64,000 nt of DNA, from the NCBI RefSeq assembly GCF_003063355.1, contig NZ_NESH01000006.1, positions 1-64,000 of the forward strand, given 5' to 3'. Position 1 is the stretch's first letter; every line of letters starts with the position of its first letter. This DNA is from Limnohabitans sp. Bal53 (lineage in GTDB: Bacteria > Pseudomonadota > Gammaproteobacteria > Burkholderiales > Burkholderiaceae_C). A program made the translations under genes and the position numbers. Of the stretch, positions 1 to 10,224 are shown piece by piece. A model generated the notes under the pieces. That model was not told where the DNA came from and searched no databases. It saw only the letters and a program-made list of their open reading frames with translations.

Positions 1-139
1 ACGCTTTGGCAGCACCGCCGAACTTGGCAGCCAACACGGTGGTGATGGCAGCAGTCAGTGTGGTTTTGCCGTGGTCAACGTGACCGATGGTGCCCACGTT
101 CACGTGGGGTTTGGTCCGTTCGAATTTTTCCTTAGCCAT
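1..139 (-). CDS. tuf: Elongation factor Tu, N-terminal part (cut by window edge)
   Basis: The first 46 codons of EF-Tu, the GTPase that delivers aminoacyl-tRNA to the ribosome. The start reads [20 protein letters not shown] and the P-loop HVDHGKTT follows, which is diagnostic. An A-rich stretch with a weak purine-rich Shine-Dalgarno site precedes the ATG. It is the last visible gene of the str operon, about 156 bases downstream of fusA. The rest lies outside the window. Confidence 0.97.
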   Translation of the reverse strand, partial: MAKEKFERTKPHVNVGTIGHVDHGKTTLTAAITTVLAAKFGGAAKA

Positions 140-295
140 TTTTCAATCCTTAAAAAGAGCAATGCCCGTGTGTTGGTTTTATGTTTGCATCAGGTTGCTT
201 GATCACTCCGCACGGGCACAGAGTGGCACTTGATCGCAGACAGTTTTTGAATGACTGACAAGTCACCCTGATGACTCAGGATGACTGACTGGCGT

Positions 296-2398
296 TTACT
301 TGGCACGAGCCGCAACAATGGCTTCCGCCACGTTACGAGGAGCTTCCGAGTAGTGCTTGAATTCCATGGTGTAGGTGGCGCGACCTTGCGACATCGAGCG
401 CAGTGTGGTCGAGTAACCGAACATTTCAGACAATGGCACTTCGGCCTTGATGGCCTTGCCGCCACCAACCATGTCGTCCATACCTTGGACCATGCCACGG
501 CGTGAGGACAAGTCGCCCATCACGTTACCGGCGTAGTCTTCTGGTGTCTCGACTTCCACAGCCATCATGGGCTCCAGAATCACGGGCTGGGCTTTGCGGC
601 AACCTTCTTTGAAACCAAAGATGGCGGCCATCTTGAAGGCCATTTCGTTCGAGTCCACATCGTGGTACGAACCGAAGTGCAGGGTGACCTTCACGTCCAC
701 AACGGGGTAACCCGCCAACACGCCTTGACCCAAAGCTTCGATCACGCCTTTTTCCACCGCAGGGATGTATTCGCGAGGAACCACACCGCCCTTGATGGCG
801 TCAACGAATTCGAAGCCTTTGCCTGGCTCTTGAGGCTCAACCTTCAGAACCACGTGGCCGTACTGACCCTTACCACCGGACTGACGCACGAACTTGCCTT
901 CGGCTTCGTCCACGGTCTTGCGGATGGTTTCGCGGTAAGCCACTTGCGGCTTGCCCACGTTGGCTTCCACACCGAATTCGCGCTTCATGCGGTCAACGAT
1001 GATTTCCAGGTGCAATTCGCCCTGGCCACCAATGATGGTCTGACCGGATTCTTCGTCGGTTTGCACGCGGAAAGAAGGATCTTCAGCAGCCAAACGCGAC
1101 AGGGCCATGCCCATCTTTTCCTGGTCAGCTTTGGACTTGGGTTCCACAGCCTGACGGATCACGGAGTCAGGGAACACCATGCGCTCCAAGGTGATCACGG
1201 CGTTGGGATCGCACAGGGTTTCACCGGTGGTCACGTCTTTCAAGCCCACGCAAGCGGCGATGTCGCCCGCGCGGATCTCATCGACTTCTTCACGGTTGTT
1301 GGCGTGCATCTGCACGATACGACCGATACGCTCTTTCTTGCCGCGCACGGCGTTGTACACGGTGTCGCCCTTTTTCAGAACGCCGGAGTACACGCGCACG
1401 AAAGTCAACTGGCCCACAAAGGGGTCTGTCATCAACTTGAATGCCAATGCGGAGAATTTTTCTTCGTCGTCAGCCTTGCGGGTGATTTCTTTTTCATCTT
1501 CGTCGAAGCCCTTGATGGCTTTCACATCCAAAGGAGAAGGCATCAATTCCAGAACCGCATCCAGCATACGCTGCACGCCTTTGTTCTTGAAGGCTGTGCC
1601 GCACAACATGGGCTGGATTTCGCTGTTGATGGTGCGAACGCGCAGGCCGTGCGTGATTTCTTCTTCGGTCAAGTCGCCTTCTTCAAGGTACTTGTTCATC
1701 AGCTCTTCAGAGGCTTCAGCAGCGGCTTCAACCATCTTCTCGCGCCACTCTTTGGCCACTTCGACCAAGTCGGCTGGGATCTCTTCGAAGGTGAACTTCA
1801 TGCCCTGGGAAGCTTCGTCCCAGATGATGGCTTTCATCTTGCGCAGATCGACCACGCCGGTGAAGTTTTCTTCAGCGCCGATTGGGATCACGATTGGCAC
1901 AGGGTTGGCCTTCAGGCGCAACTTCATCTGCTCCACAACTTTGAAGAAGTTGGCACCGGTACGGTCCATCTTGTTCACAAAGGCCAAACGTGGCACTTTG
2001 TATTTGTTGGCCTGACGCCACACGGTTTCAGACTGGGGCTGCACGCCACCCACAGCGCAGTACACCATGCAAGCGCCGTCGAGCACGCGCATGGAACGCT
2101 CAACTTCAATGGTGAAGTCCACGTGGCCGGGGGTGTCGATGATGTTGATGCGGTGGTCATCGAAAGAGCCGTCCATGCCTTTCCAGAAGCAGGTGGTGGC
2201 CGCAGAGGTGATCGTGATGCCACGCTCTTGCTCTTGCTCCATCCAGTCCATGGTGGCAGCGCCGTCGTGCACTTCACCAATCTTGTGGTTCACGCCGGTA
2301 TAAAAAAGAATACGCTCTGTCGTTGTGGTCTTGCCAGCGTCGATGTGCGCCGAAATACCAATGTTGCGATAGCGCTCGATGGGGGTAGTGCGAGCCAT
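296..2398 (-). CDS. fusA: Elongation factor G
   Basis: EF-G, the GTPase that drives ribosomal translocation. The protein is 700 aa, the normal length. G1 is AHIDAGKT (residues 17-24), G3 is DTPGH (88-92), and G4 is NKMD (142-145). The C-terminal domains end in the usual EF-G way (FKHYSEAP near the end). I chose the ATG giving [10 protein letters not shown] rather than the upstream in-frame ATG at 2410, because the first matches the family start and is preceded by GGAGAAATAT. It sits between rpsG and tuf as the third str operon gene. Confidence 0.98.
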   Translation of the reverse strand: MARTTPIERYRNIGISAHIDAGKTTTTERILFYTGVNHKIGEVHDGAATMDWMEQEQERGITITSAATTCFWKGMDGSFDDHRINIIDTPGHVDFTIEVERSMRVLDGACMVYCAVGGVQPQSETVWRQANKYKVPRLAFVNKMDRTGANFFKVVEQMKLRLKANPVPIVIPIGAEENFTGVVDLRKMKAIIWDEASQGMKFTFEEIPADLVEVAKEWREKMVEAAAEASEELMNKYLEEGDLTEEEITHGLRVRTINSEIQPMLCGTAFKNKGVQRMLDAVLELMPSPLDVKAIKGFDEDEKEITRKADDEEKFSALAFKLMTDPFVGQLTFVRVYSGVLKKGDTVYNAVRGKKERIGRIVQMHANNREEVDEIRAGDIAACVGLKDVTTGETLCDPNAVITLERMVFPDSVIRQAVEPKSKADQEKMGMALSRLAAEDPSFRVQTDEESGQTIIGGQGELHLEIIVDRMKREFGVEANVGKPQVAYRETIRKTVDEAEGKFVRQSGGKGQYGHVVLKVEPQEPGKGFEFVDAIKGGVVPREYIPAVEKGVIEALGQGVLAGYPVVDVKVTLHFGSYHDVDSNEMAFKMAAIFGFKEGCRKAQPVILEPMMAVEVETPEDYAGNVMGDLSSRRGMVQGMDDMVGGGKAIKAEVPLSEMFGYSTTLRSMSQGRATYTMEFKHYSEAPRNVAEAIVAARAK

Positions 2399-2497
2399 AT
2401 ATTTCTCCAATGATTAAGTACCAAAGCCCGCCACCCCAAATGGGGCCAGCGGGCTGGCTTCTGACAGTGTCGGGCTTCTGTGTGAAACCCGTGTGAA

Positions 2498-2968
2498 TCA
2501 GAAGCGGAAGTGCGAGAACGCCTTGTTGGCTTCGGCCATGCGGTGAACTTCGTCACGCTTTTTCATGGCGCCGCCACGGCCTTCATTGGCCTCGAGCAGT
2601 TCGTTGGCCAAACGCAGGGCCATGGACTTTTCACCGCGCTTGCGTGCGGCCTCTTTGATCCAGCGCATCGACAAGGCCAAGCGGCGAACAGGGCGCACTT
2701 CAACAGGCACCTGGTAGTTCGCACCACCCACGCGGCGGGATTTGACTTCCACCATGGGCTTGACGTTGTTGATGGCAATCGAGAACAGCTCGACAGGGTC
2801 TTTGCCTGTTTTCTTTTCCATGGTTTCCAAGGCACCGTAAATGATGCGCTCAGCAACCGCTTTTTTGCCGCCTTCCATGATCACGTTCATGAACTTGGAC
2901 AACTCGACATTGCCGAACTTGGGATCCGGCAGGATTTCACGTTTAGGGACTTCGCGACGACGTGGCAT
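2498..2968 (-). CDS. rpsG: 30S ribosomal protein S7
   Basis: Ribosomal protein S7, which nucleates assembly of the 3' domain of 16S rRNA and in many bacteria is the translational autoregulator of the str operon. It has 156 aa, the usual length, and starts [21 protein letters not shown] good ribosome binding site (GAGGTGA) lies just before the ATG. There are 165 bases between rpsL and rpsG and 99 between rpsG and fusA; I see no additional promoter I would defend in either gap. Confidence 0.98.
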   Translation of the reverse strand: MPRRREVPKREILPDPKFGNVELSKFMNVIMEGGKKAVAERIIYGALETMEKKTGKDPVELFSIAINNVKPMVEVKSRRVGGANYQVPVEVRPVRRLALSMRWIKEAARKRGEKSMALRLANELLEANEGRGGAMKKRDEVHRMAEANKAFSHFRF

Positions 2969-3133
2969 ATTTCACCTCATATTGCTTCAGTTGGCGTCTT
3001 TTCAGACACCGCGAGTGTTATTCAAAACAACTCACTTACTCGACCCACCTGGACAATTCCGGGCTTCGGGTCACTTCGCTGCATCACCGCGCCACGCGGG
3101 AAACAGCACCGAAAAATTTCAACCCAAAAGGGT

Positions 3134-3511
3134 TTACTTGGCCTTTGGCTTCTTCGCGCCGTACTTGGAGCGAGACTGCTTGCGGTCTTTCACGCCTTGC
3201 AAGTCCAAAGAACCGCGAACGATGTGGTAACGCACACCGGGCAAGTCTTTGACACGACCACCGCGCACCAGAACCACCGAGTGTTCTTGCAGGTTGTGGC
3301 CTTCACCGCCGATGTAGGAGATGACCTCAAAACCGTTGGTCAAGCGCACTTTGGCAACTTTACGCAGAGCGGAGTTAGGCTTTTTTGGCGTTGTGGTGTA
3401 CACACGGGTGCAGACACCACGACGCTGTGGAGAGTTTTGCATCGCAGGGCTTTTGGACTTGATCGTTTCGACCTCGCGCCCCTGACGCACCAATTGATTG
3501 ATGGTTGGCAT
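3134..3511 (-). CDS. rpsL: 30S ribosomal protein S12
   Basis: Ribosomal protein S12, part of the decoding centre and first gene of the str operon. Its 125 aa match the family. The decoding loop [18 protein letters not shown] is intact, with K43, K88 and P91 all wild type; these are the sites where streptomycin-resistance substitutions arise, so the sequence predicts a susceptible S12. An AGGGAC motif precedes the ATG. Transcription should start from the promoter at 3584-3613. Confidence 0.98.
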
Positions 3512-3583
3512 TGTTTGTAACGTCCCTAAACGTTGAATTTAGACAAAAGAAACTTCCCCGCCCCAAAAGCGGAAAAGCCCGCC

Positions 3584-3613
3584 AGTATAACCGTGTGATG
3601 GGCCGCGTGGCAA
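3584..3613 (-). promoter_or_regulatory. Probable sigma-70 promoter of the str operon
   Basis: Read on the minus strand, a TTGCCA -35 box (3608-3613) and a TATACT -10 box (3584-3589) are separated by 18 bases. The predicted start is near 3577, giving an rpsL leader of about 65 bases. It is the best promoter-like match upstream of rpsL. Confidence 0.7.
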
Positions 3614-3614
3614 G

Positions 3615-3632
3615 TTATCCACAATTTTGTGG
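3615..3632. promoter_or_regulatory. Perfect DnaA box overlapping a 14-bp palindrome
   Basis: TTATCCACA at 3615-3623 is an exact consensus DnaA box, directly upstream of the -35 box of the str promoter. It overlaps the perfect palindrome CCACAATTTTGTGG (3619-3632). A single 9-mer can occur by chance, so regulation by DnaA is only an inference; the palindrome could equally be an operator or a hairpin. Confidence 0.4.
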
Positions 3633-3661
3633 TTCCGAAGGGAGGCAACGCCCCCTGCGCA

Positions 3662-4819
3662 TCACTTGATCCACAGCCTCACTGCATCCCAAGCACGGCC
3701 CAACACCCCGGCTTGCTCGACCGGCTCCAGCACCAGCAAAGGCACCTCAAACAAGGCTTTGTCGCCCTGCATCACCTTCAAGCTGCCCACGGCCTGCCCT
3801 TTGGTAAAAGGTGCGACCAAAGGGTCTGGGCGAACCACCTGGGTTTTGAGTTGTGCGGCGCTGCCTGCGGGGACAGCCACCACCAAGGGTCGTACCGAGC
3901 CGAGTTTGAGCACTGGCTGCTTGCCTTTCCACACCAGTGGCGTGACCACCGCCTGGTTGGCGTCAAAGAGCTTGACCGCGTCAAAGGCCGAATAACCCCA
4001 GTTGAGCAGCTTCTGACTCTCGTTGGCGCGGGCATTTTCACTTTCCGCGCCCAGCACCACACTCAGCAACCGGCGTGTACCCACATTGGGCAGTTCCCGC
4101 TTGGCCGAGGCCACCAGGCAATAGCCAGCAGCCTGGGTGTGGCCGGTTTTGAGGCCATCGACACTGGTGTCGCGAAACAGCAACAGGTTACGGTTGGTGT
4201 CGTTGGCCGCCGGGGTGCCTTCGTAGCGGTATTTCCTGATGGCGTAATAAGGCACATAGTCCGGAAAATCGCGCATCAAGCGTGTGGCAAGCAGCGCCAG
4301 ATCCCGGGCGGTGGTGGTGTGGCCTGGGGCTGTGAGACCTTCAGGGTTTTTGTAGGCTGTGCTGTTCATACCCAACAACTTGGCCTGATCGTTCATCAAC
4401 TGCACAAAGCGCTCGACGCTGCCCGCCACCCCTTCTGCCAAGGCCACCGTCGCGTCGTTGCCCGACTGGACAATCATGCCTTTGATCAAGTCCTCAACGG
4501 GCACCTTCATGTTGGGATCGATGAACATGCGCGAGCCGGGCATCTTCCAGGCGCGCTCGGACACCGGCATCGTCTGCTTGATGTCGATCTTGCGGTTTTT
4601 CAGAGCGTCAAAGACCAAATAGGCCGTCATCAGCTTGGTCAGCGAAGCTGGCTCCACCGCCATGTCGGGCTCTTTGACCGCCAGCACTTGGTTGGCGGTC
4701 ACATCCATCAGCAAGTAGGCTTTCACCGCCATTTCGGGCGCTTGTGGCATCTGGGCCTGGGCGATCCACGTGATGGCGGCCAGCCCAGTGCCGATCAAAA
4801 ATTTCAAAAAAGTATTCAT
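3662..4819 (-). CDS. D-alanyl-D-alanine carboxypeptidase (PBP5/6 family)
   Basis: A low-molecular-weight penicillin-binding protein that trims the terminal D-Ala from peptidoglycan stem peptides in the periplasm. The three active-site motifs are present: SLTK (residues 59-62, nucleophile S59), SGN (119-121) and KTG (224-226). The N-terminus is a signal peptide ending near AQAQ (about residue 23), and the C-terminal domain finishes with an amphipathic stretch of the membrane-anchor type (WDAVRLWIK). Length is 385 aa, usual for DacA/DacC. The ATG at 4819 was preferred to the upstream one at 4894 because it begins the signal peptide. Confidence 0.93.
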   Translation of the reverse strand: MNTFLKFLIGTGLAAITWIAQAQMPQAPEMAVKAYLLMDVTANQVLAVKEPDMAVEPASLTKLMTAYLVFDALKNRKIDIKQTMPVSERAWKMPGSRMFIDPNMKVPVEDLIKGMIVQSGNDATVALAEGVAGSVERFVQLMNDQAKLLGMNSTAYKNPEGLTAPGHTTTARDLALLATRLMRDFPDYVPYYAIRKYRYEGTPAANDTNRNLLLFRDTSVDGLKTGHTQAAGYCLVASAKRELPNVGTRRLLSVVLGAESENARANESQKLLNWGYSAFDAVKLFDANQAVVTPLVWKGKQPVLKLGSVRPLVVAVPAGSAAQLKTQVVRPDPLVAPFTKGQAVGSLKVMQGDKALFEVPLLVLEPVEQAGVLGRAWDAVRLWIK

Positions 4820-4915
4820 GCGCTGGTGTGTGATGCGGGTCATGGATTGCCAAGTGCGCGCCCAATTGGGTGGTGCACTGGGTGTATCAAACAAAAGAAA
4901 GGCTTGGGCAGCTGG

Positions 4916-5542
4916 TCAGGCGCTCAGGTGGCGCATCACCAAGGATTTGAGCAGGGGCAATTGTCCGTGAAAGAAGTGCTCACACCCGGGAATCACCGTG
5001 ATGGGCAAGGATTGAGGTCGGGCCCAGTCCATCACGCTGGCCAGTGGCACCGTGTCGTCCTGCTCGCCGTGTAGCACCAGGCAGCGCTCGTGCAACTCGG
5101 GGGCCACCGGAGCCACCTCAAAACGCGATGCTGCCGTGCCTACCAAGACCAGTTGTTGCGGTGGCCGTTGATCGCCCAGGGCTTGCACCACATGGCTGGT
5201 GACAAAAGCACCAAAGGAAAACCCGGCCAGCGCCAGCGGCCCCTCGGGTGCCACCTGCGTGATGACTTGCTGCATGTCGACGGCTTCACCACGGCCTTCG
5301 TCGTAAGCGCCTTCACTCGCGCCCACGCCCCTGAAATTGAAACGCACGGCTCGCCAGCCACTTTGCACAAAAGCTCGCGCCAGGGTTTGCACCACTTTGT
5401 TGTGCAAAGTGCCGCCAAACAAGGGGTGGGGGTGGGCAATCACGGCTGTGCCCTGCACGGGGCCTTCGACGGGCTCGTCCAGCAAAGCCTCAATCTGTCC
5501 AACCTGGCCTTGCAGGCTGAGCTTGCGGGTCATGGGGTTCAT
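4916..5542 (-). CDS. Small alpha/beta hydrolase (COG2945 type)
   Basis: A 208-aa cytoplasmic alpha/beta hydrolase of the uncharacterised COG2945 group. The nucleophile elbow is GFSFG (residues 107-111, S109), the acid is probably D162 or D163 in GEQDDTVPL, and the histidine is H189 or H192 near the end. The early motif HPHPLFGGTLHNKVV is typical of the group. Its substrate is unknown. The start overlaps the stop of the upstream ferredoxin gene by one base (TGATG), so the two are probably translationally coupled. Confidence 0.85.
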   Translation of the reverse strand: MNPMTRKLSLQGQVGQIEALLDEPVEGPVQGTAVIAHPHPLFGGTLHNKVVQTLARAFVQSGWRAVRFNFRGVGASEGAYDEGRGEAVDMQQVITQVAPEGPLALAGFSFGAFVTSHVVQALGDQRPPQQLVLVGTAASRFEVAPVAPELHERCLVLHGEQDDTVPLASVMDWARPQSLPITVIPGCEHFFHGQLPLLKSLVMRHLSA

Positions 5543-5886
5543 CAGCGCCCCAGGTGTTCGGGGGTCAGCAAACGCTCCACCACCTGGCCATTTTTCAAAT
5601 GCGACTCGACGATCTCGTCGATATCGCTTGGGTCAACGTAGGTGTACCAAACGCCTTCTGGATACACCACAGCCACAGGCCCACCCGCACAGCGGTCCAG
5701 GCAGCCCGCTTTGTTGACCCGCACTTCGCCGGGGCCAGACAGTCCGAGTGCTTTCACACGGGCTTTGCAGTGGTCAAAGGCGGCCTGGGCGTTGTGCTGT
5801 GCGCAGCATGCTTCGTTGTTTTTGCGCTCGTTCAGGCAAAAAAAGATGTGGCGCTTGAAATAAGGATTGGGGGTTTCGGTGCTCAT
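5542..5886 (-). CDS. Thioredoxin-like [2Fe-2S] ferredoxin
   Basis: A 114-aa protein of the thioredoxin-fold [2Fe-2S] ferredoxin family (Shethna/NuoE-like fold). The start contains HIFFCLNERK, and conserved cysteines occur in the first part (FFCLNER) and in the loop NKAGCLDRCAGGPV, a typical cluster-ligand pattern. It is probably a small electron carrier. It is the first gene of a pair with the COG2945 hydrolase, a common pairing in betaproteobacteria as far as I recall. The redox partner is not visible. Confidence 0.88.
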   Translation of the reverse strand: MSTETPNPYFKRHIFFCLNERKNNEACCAQHNAQAAFDHCKARVKALGLSGPGEVRVNKAGCLDRCAGGPVAVVYPEGVWYTYVDPSDIDEIVESHLKNGQVVERLLTPEHLGR

Positions 5887-5930
5887 TTGGCAATTTTAGG
5901 CCCCCGACTCACGGCAGGAAGTCACCCGGC

Positions 5931-7022
5931 TCAGGAAAGGCCAGGCCAGGCCAGTCGGCGCACCAGATACCCCAGCAAGGCATAAGGCCACAGCCAGCCC
6001 AACCACTGGATCAGGCCATGAAAACGGATGAAACGCCCCTGCTCCCAAGTTTGTAGCGTCAAGGAAAAATACACATCGGCCGAGGCGCTGTTGAGCAAGC
6101 TCAACTGCAGCACCAAAGCTGCTAAAGCCAGCACCCAGCACAACCGGGGTGGGCACAAGGACAGCAGCGCAGCCCCCACCAAGGCCCAGGCCATGCCCTT
6201 GACCACCTCGGGACTGATCCAACCCCAGGCGTGCACGGGGCCGTATGTCAAAGCTGCTGAAAGGGCGCTGGCCAACAAACCCGCCGCCAGGCACAAACCA
6301 GCCACCACCCAGCGCTGCGGCCTGCGGCGCACCACACCAAAGGCCAGCAAACAGGGCAACAACAAACCAACGGCCACACACAAAGTCTCGGTCAAGGGCA
6401 GCAATGGCTGCAATTCAGTGGTGCGCACAGGCCACCAATCCAGCCAGGGCGTGTCTTGCAACCACTCGATCCAGGTGGTCTCCACGCGCTCAAACACATG
6501 GCCCAAGCCAAAGGGCACGGGGGCCGGAAACAGCAAGGCCAAGGGCCACAGGGCCAACAAGGCCAGCGCGCCACTGGCCTCGGATTCAAACCAGCGGTCT
6601 CTGAACCGGCTCCATCGCTCGATCAGGCCCGCCCAAGCCAAGCCGCTCGCCACCACGGCTCCCGCCCAAGCCCCGCCCACGTTCAGCACCCAATCGAGGT
6701 TGGAAGGCACCCGCACCGGCAAGAACATCTGCAGCGACTCCATCACCAAGGACAAGACTGCGGCCACCAAAGCCGCCAAGGTGATGGCTGGCCAGTGCAG
6801 GCGGCTGCGGTGCACGGCCAACGCCAGCAAAAAGCCCAAGGGGGCATAGCCCAGCACATTGGAAAACACGTCAAACCCGGTCCAATAACGTGGCCAGGGT
6901 GCCGTCAGGAATGACCAGGACACCAGGCCCTGAAACCGCCAGTTGTCGAACGGGTACAGGCTGGCATAGACGATCAGGACCGCGTACAGCCAAAACAAAG
7001 GCCAAGCGGTTGTTTTGCGCAT
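5931..7022 (-). CDS. VanZ family membrane protein
   Basis: A 363-aa polytopic membrane protein. The first half carries the VanZ-like pattern: an N-terminal membrane segment, LYPFDNWR, and later DVFSNVLGYAPLGFLLA. Several more hydrophobic segments follow to the C-terminus, so it is longer than the minimal VanZ domain. VanZ-like proteins are of unclear function outside the teicoplanin-resistance context, and nothing here suggests glycopeptide resistance. It lies 19 bases downstream of hemJ on the same strand and may be cotranscribed. Confidence 0.85.
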   Translation of the reverse strand: MRKTTAWPLFWLYAVLIVYASLYPFDNWRFQGLVSWSFLTAPWPRYWTGFDVFSNVLGYAPLGFLLALAVHRSRLHWPAITLAALVAAVLSLVMESLQMFLPVRVPSNLDWVLNVGGAWAGAVVASGLAWAGLIERWSRFRDRWFESEASGALALLALWPLALLFPAPVPFGLGHVFERVETTWIEWLQDTPWLDWWPVRTTELQPLLPLTETLCVAVGLLLPCLLAFGVVRRRPQRWVVAGLCLAAGLLASALSAALTYGPVHAWGWISPEVVKGMAWALVGAALLSLCPPRLCWVLALAALVLQLSLLNSASADVYFSLTLQTWEQGRFIRFHGLIQWLGWLWPYALLGYLVRRLAWPGLS

Positions 7023-7041
7023 AAGCCTTGCTTGTCAGGCC

Positions 7042-7470
7042 TTAAAAAGGCTTGACCACCACCAACACAACGGCTGCAAACATCATCAACACCGGCGCTT
7101 CGTTGAACCAACGAAACCAGACATGGCTGCGCTGCATCTGCCCTTTTTCAAACTTGCGCAACATCACGCCACAACTGTGGTGGTAACCCAACAAGGCCAC
7201 AACGATCAGCAGTTTGGCGTGCATCCAGCCTTGGCCAGGGCCCATGCCTATGCCGTAGTAGAGCCAAAGCCACAAGCCCAGCGCCAAGGCCGGAACGGCC
7301 AGGATGGTCATGAAACGGTAGAGCTTGCGCGCCATCAGCAGCAAGCGCTCGCGCTCGGCGCTCGAGTCTGCCGGCACCATGGCCAGGTTGACATAGATGC
7401 GAGGCAAGTAAAACAAGCCAGCGAACCAGCTGGCGATGAAAACGATGTGAAGGGCTTTGATCCAGAGCAT
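7042..7470 (-). CDS. hemJ: Protoporphyrinogen IX oxidase, HemJ type
   Basis: HemJ oxidises protoporphyrinogen IX to protoporphyrin IX in the membrane, the penultimate step of haem synthesis in bacteria that lack HemG or HemY. The 142-aa protein starts MLWIKALHIVFIASWFAGLF, which holds the conserved histidine (H8) and the W-F-A-G-L-F-Y motif, and it has about four membrane segments. I chose the ATG at 7470; the longer frame adds 17 non-conserved residues. It is divergent from hemB across a 323-base gap, so two haem genes share one intergenic region. Confidence 0.92.
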   Translation of the reverse strand: MLWIKALHIVFIASWFAGLFYLPRIYVNLAMVPADSSAERERLLLMARKLYRFMTILAVPALALGLWLWLYYGIGMGPGQGWMHAKLLIVVALLGYHHSCGVMLRKFEKGQMQRSHVWFRWFNEAPVLMMFAAVVLVVVKPF

Positions 7471-7476
7471 GCGTCG

Positions 7477-7482
7477 AGTGTA
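7477..7482 (-). promoter_or_regulatory. Candidate -10 element of hemJ
   Basis: TACACT on the minus strand lies six bases before the hemJ ATG, with no Shine-Dalgarno site between. No good -35 box is visible at the usual distance. It fits the leaderless pattern seen at other genes in this window. Confidence 0.35.
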
Positions 7483-7733
7483 GCCAGAGATGCACGAGCC
7501 AAGGACCTGTTCACCGGGCAAAAAAAACCCCCGACCAGAGGCCGAGGGCAGGAAGCCTTTTTGCTGTCACACATCAAGGCGCCCGCTCAGGGAGGAAAAG
7601 CGGGAGGCAGCAAGCTGCCCGCTAAGGAATTTATCAAATAACAAAACCAATAACAAGGTCATGTTTGTTTTTTATGTTGTTTTTGTCATTTTGATATGGA
7701 CATGCCGTTCTTGTCCCCCGCAATGCCGCCTGA

Positions 7734-8801
<1,068 letters not shown>

Positions 8802-8828
8802 AAATACACGGGCGATTGATCGGCCAGA

Positions 8829-9518
8829 TCAGCCCACGTGCTGCTTGAAAAACGCCAGCGTGTGTTCCCGTGCCTGCTGGGCTGAGGGTGCATGCCATGA
8901 ACCGCGCTGGTCGCAGTTGAAGCCGTGGTGCGCGGCATAGGTGAACACCTGAACCGCAGGATGGGCTTTTTTGAGAATCTCGACCGTGTCCAAAGGAATC
9001 CACTTGTCCTCGTCGGCAAAGTGCGCCATGACCGGCACCCGAGGTTGGCGGGCGATTTCGGCTTCTGTGGTGACACCGCCACCGTAATAAGGCGCTGCTG
9101 CACTCAAACCGGACAGCGTGCAAGCCGCACGCCAGGTCAGCAAGCCGCCCCAGCAATAACCCACAATGCCCACCTTGCCGCCTGAGGCTTGGGCGGCATG
9201 GTCAATGGCCGCTTGAATGTCCTGCATCACACCGGGTGCAGGCAAGGCCTCTACGGCCGTTTTGTAGCCAAAACCCTCACCCATGTCGGTATCGGTGTAA
9301 CCCAGCTCGACCCCTGGCTTGACCCGGTGGAATGCGGCCGGGGCCACCGCCAGATAACCGTCGGCGGCGTAGCCATCGGCCACGGCGCGAATGTGGCTGT
9401 TGACGCCAAAAATCTCCTGAATCACCACCACGGCCCCTTTGGGGGTGCCTGCAGGGTGGGCTTCGTAGGCGGGCACTGCTGTGCCGTCAGCGCTTTGGAG
9501 TTCAATCATCGTTCCCAT
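8829..9518 (-). CDS. Dienelactone hydrolase family protein
   Basis: A 229-aa alpha/beta hydrolase of the dienelactone hydrolase family. The nucleophile is a cysteine in GIVGYCWGGL, the acid lies in HFADEDKWIP, and the histidine is in YAAHHGFNCD, so the Cys-Asp-His triad is complete. The N-terminal GAVVVIQEIFGVN is characteristic. I start at the ATG at 9518 (MGTMIELQ); an upstream in-frame TTG exists at 9539. No chlorocatechol genes are nearby, so the real substrate is uncertain. It lies next to a DsbA-like isomerase gene on the same strand. Confidence 0.9.
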   Translation of the reverse strand: MGTMIELQSADGTAVPAYEAHPAGTPKGAVVVIQEIFGVNSHIRAVADGYAADGYLAVAPAAFHRVKPGVELGYTDTDMGEGFGYKTAVEALPAPGVMQDIQAAIDHAAQASGGKVGIVGYCWGGLLTWRAACTLSGLSAAAPYYGGGVTTEAEIARQPRVPVMAHFADEDKWIPLDTVEILKKAHPAVQVFTYAAHHGFNCDQRGSWHAPSAQQAREHTLAFFKQHVG

Positions 9519-9545
9519 GTTTTGGTCTTTCAGGTTCAAATGTGT

Positions 9546-10148
9546 TCAACCGACCAGCGCACGCTCGACAAAGTCAAGTCGGTCCTGGCCCCAAAAAATC
9601 TCGCCATCGACCACATAGCTGGGCGCTCCAAACACCCCTGCATCAATGGCCGCCTGGGTACAGGTCTCATAACGCTCTTGCACCGCCTGGGTGCGAGATG
9701 CCTCCATCAGCGAAGCCGGCAAGTCCTGCTCGCTCAGCAGCTCAGCCAGCACCTTGTCATCGGCCATGTTGCGCTCTTGCGCCCAGCAAGCCGCCAAAAT
9801 CGCACCCGCGATCTTCATGGCCGCCTGAGCACCTTGGGCCAGATCGGCCGCAATGATCAGACGGGCCGAGTCGTCACCCCCAACGGGGAAGTACTTGGGC
9901 TTGAGGGTCAGGGGCACATTCAGGTGTTGGCTGAAACGCTGCAACTCCACCAAGCGGTAAGCCTGCCGCTGCGGCGCCCGCTGGCCGAGAGGCAAGCCCC
10001 CCGAAATGGGGAACACCTTGCCACCCAAGTCGATGGGCATGACACGCACCGCAGCGCCAGTGCGCTGCACGATGTCGGCCAAGCGCTGGTGGCCCAAATA
10101 AGCCCAAGGGCTTTGCGGGGCGAAGTAATAGTCCACTGTGCGACCCAT
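9546..10148 (-). CDS. 2-hydroxychromene-2-carboxylate isomerase family (DsbA fold)
   Basis: A 200-aa thioredoxin-fold protein of the kappa-class GST/HCCA isomerase family, beginning MGRTVDYYFAPQSPWAYLGH. The SPWAYLG segment is the conserved glutathione-binding start of this family, and the end FGAPSYVVDGEIFWGQDRL is its usual C-terminal signature. In naphthalene catabolism such enzymes isomerise 2-hydroxychromene-2-carboxylate, but no such pathway is visible here, so a more general glutathione-dependent role is likely. The start at 10148 follows a GGAGACA ribosome binding site. Confidence 0.88.
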   Translation of the reverse strand: MGRTVDYYFAPQSPWAYLGHQRLADIVQRTGAAVRVMPIDLGGKVFPISGGLPLGQRAPQRQAYRLVELQRFSQHLNVPLTLKPKYFPVGGDDSARLIIAADLAQGAQAAMKIAGAILAACWAQERNMADDKVLAELLSEQDLPASLMEASRTQAVQERYETCTQAAIDAGVFGAPSYVVDGEIFWGQDRLDFVERALVG

Positions 10149-10224
10149 GCTGTCTCCTGGTGTGTTGTGTAATCTTTGAGCTGCGGTTGTAACCGCAAGC
10201 GACCATTTTTGCAGGAGACACGCG

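Noticed and set aside
662-2413. A 583-codon open frame on the plus strand across fusA
   Set aside because: It is antisense to fusA and rich in His, Phe, Val and Asp, as is usual for mirror frames of GC-rich genes. No family is recognisable.
7515-7545. A terminator with an A run near hemJ
   Set aside because: The stem has two mismatches in nine pairs and no gene ends there on the matching strand.
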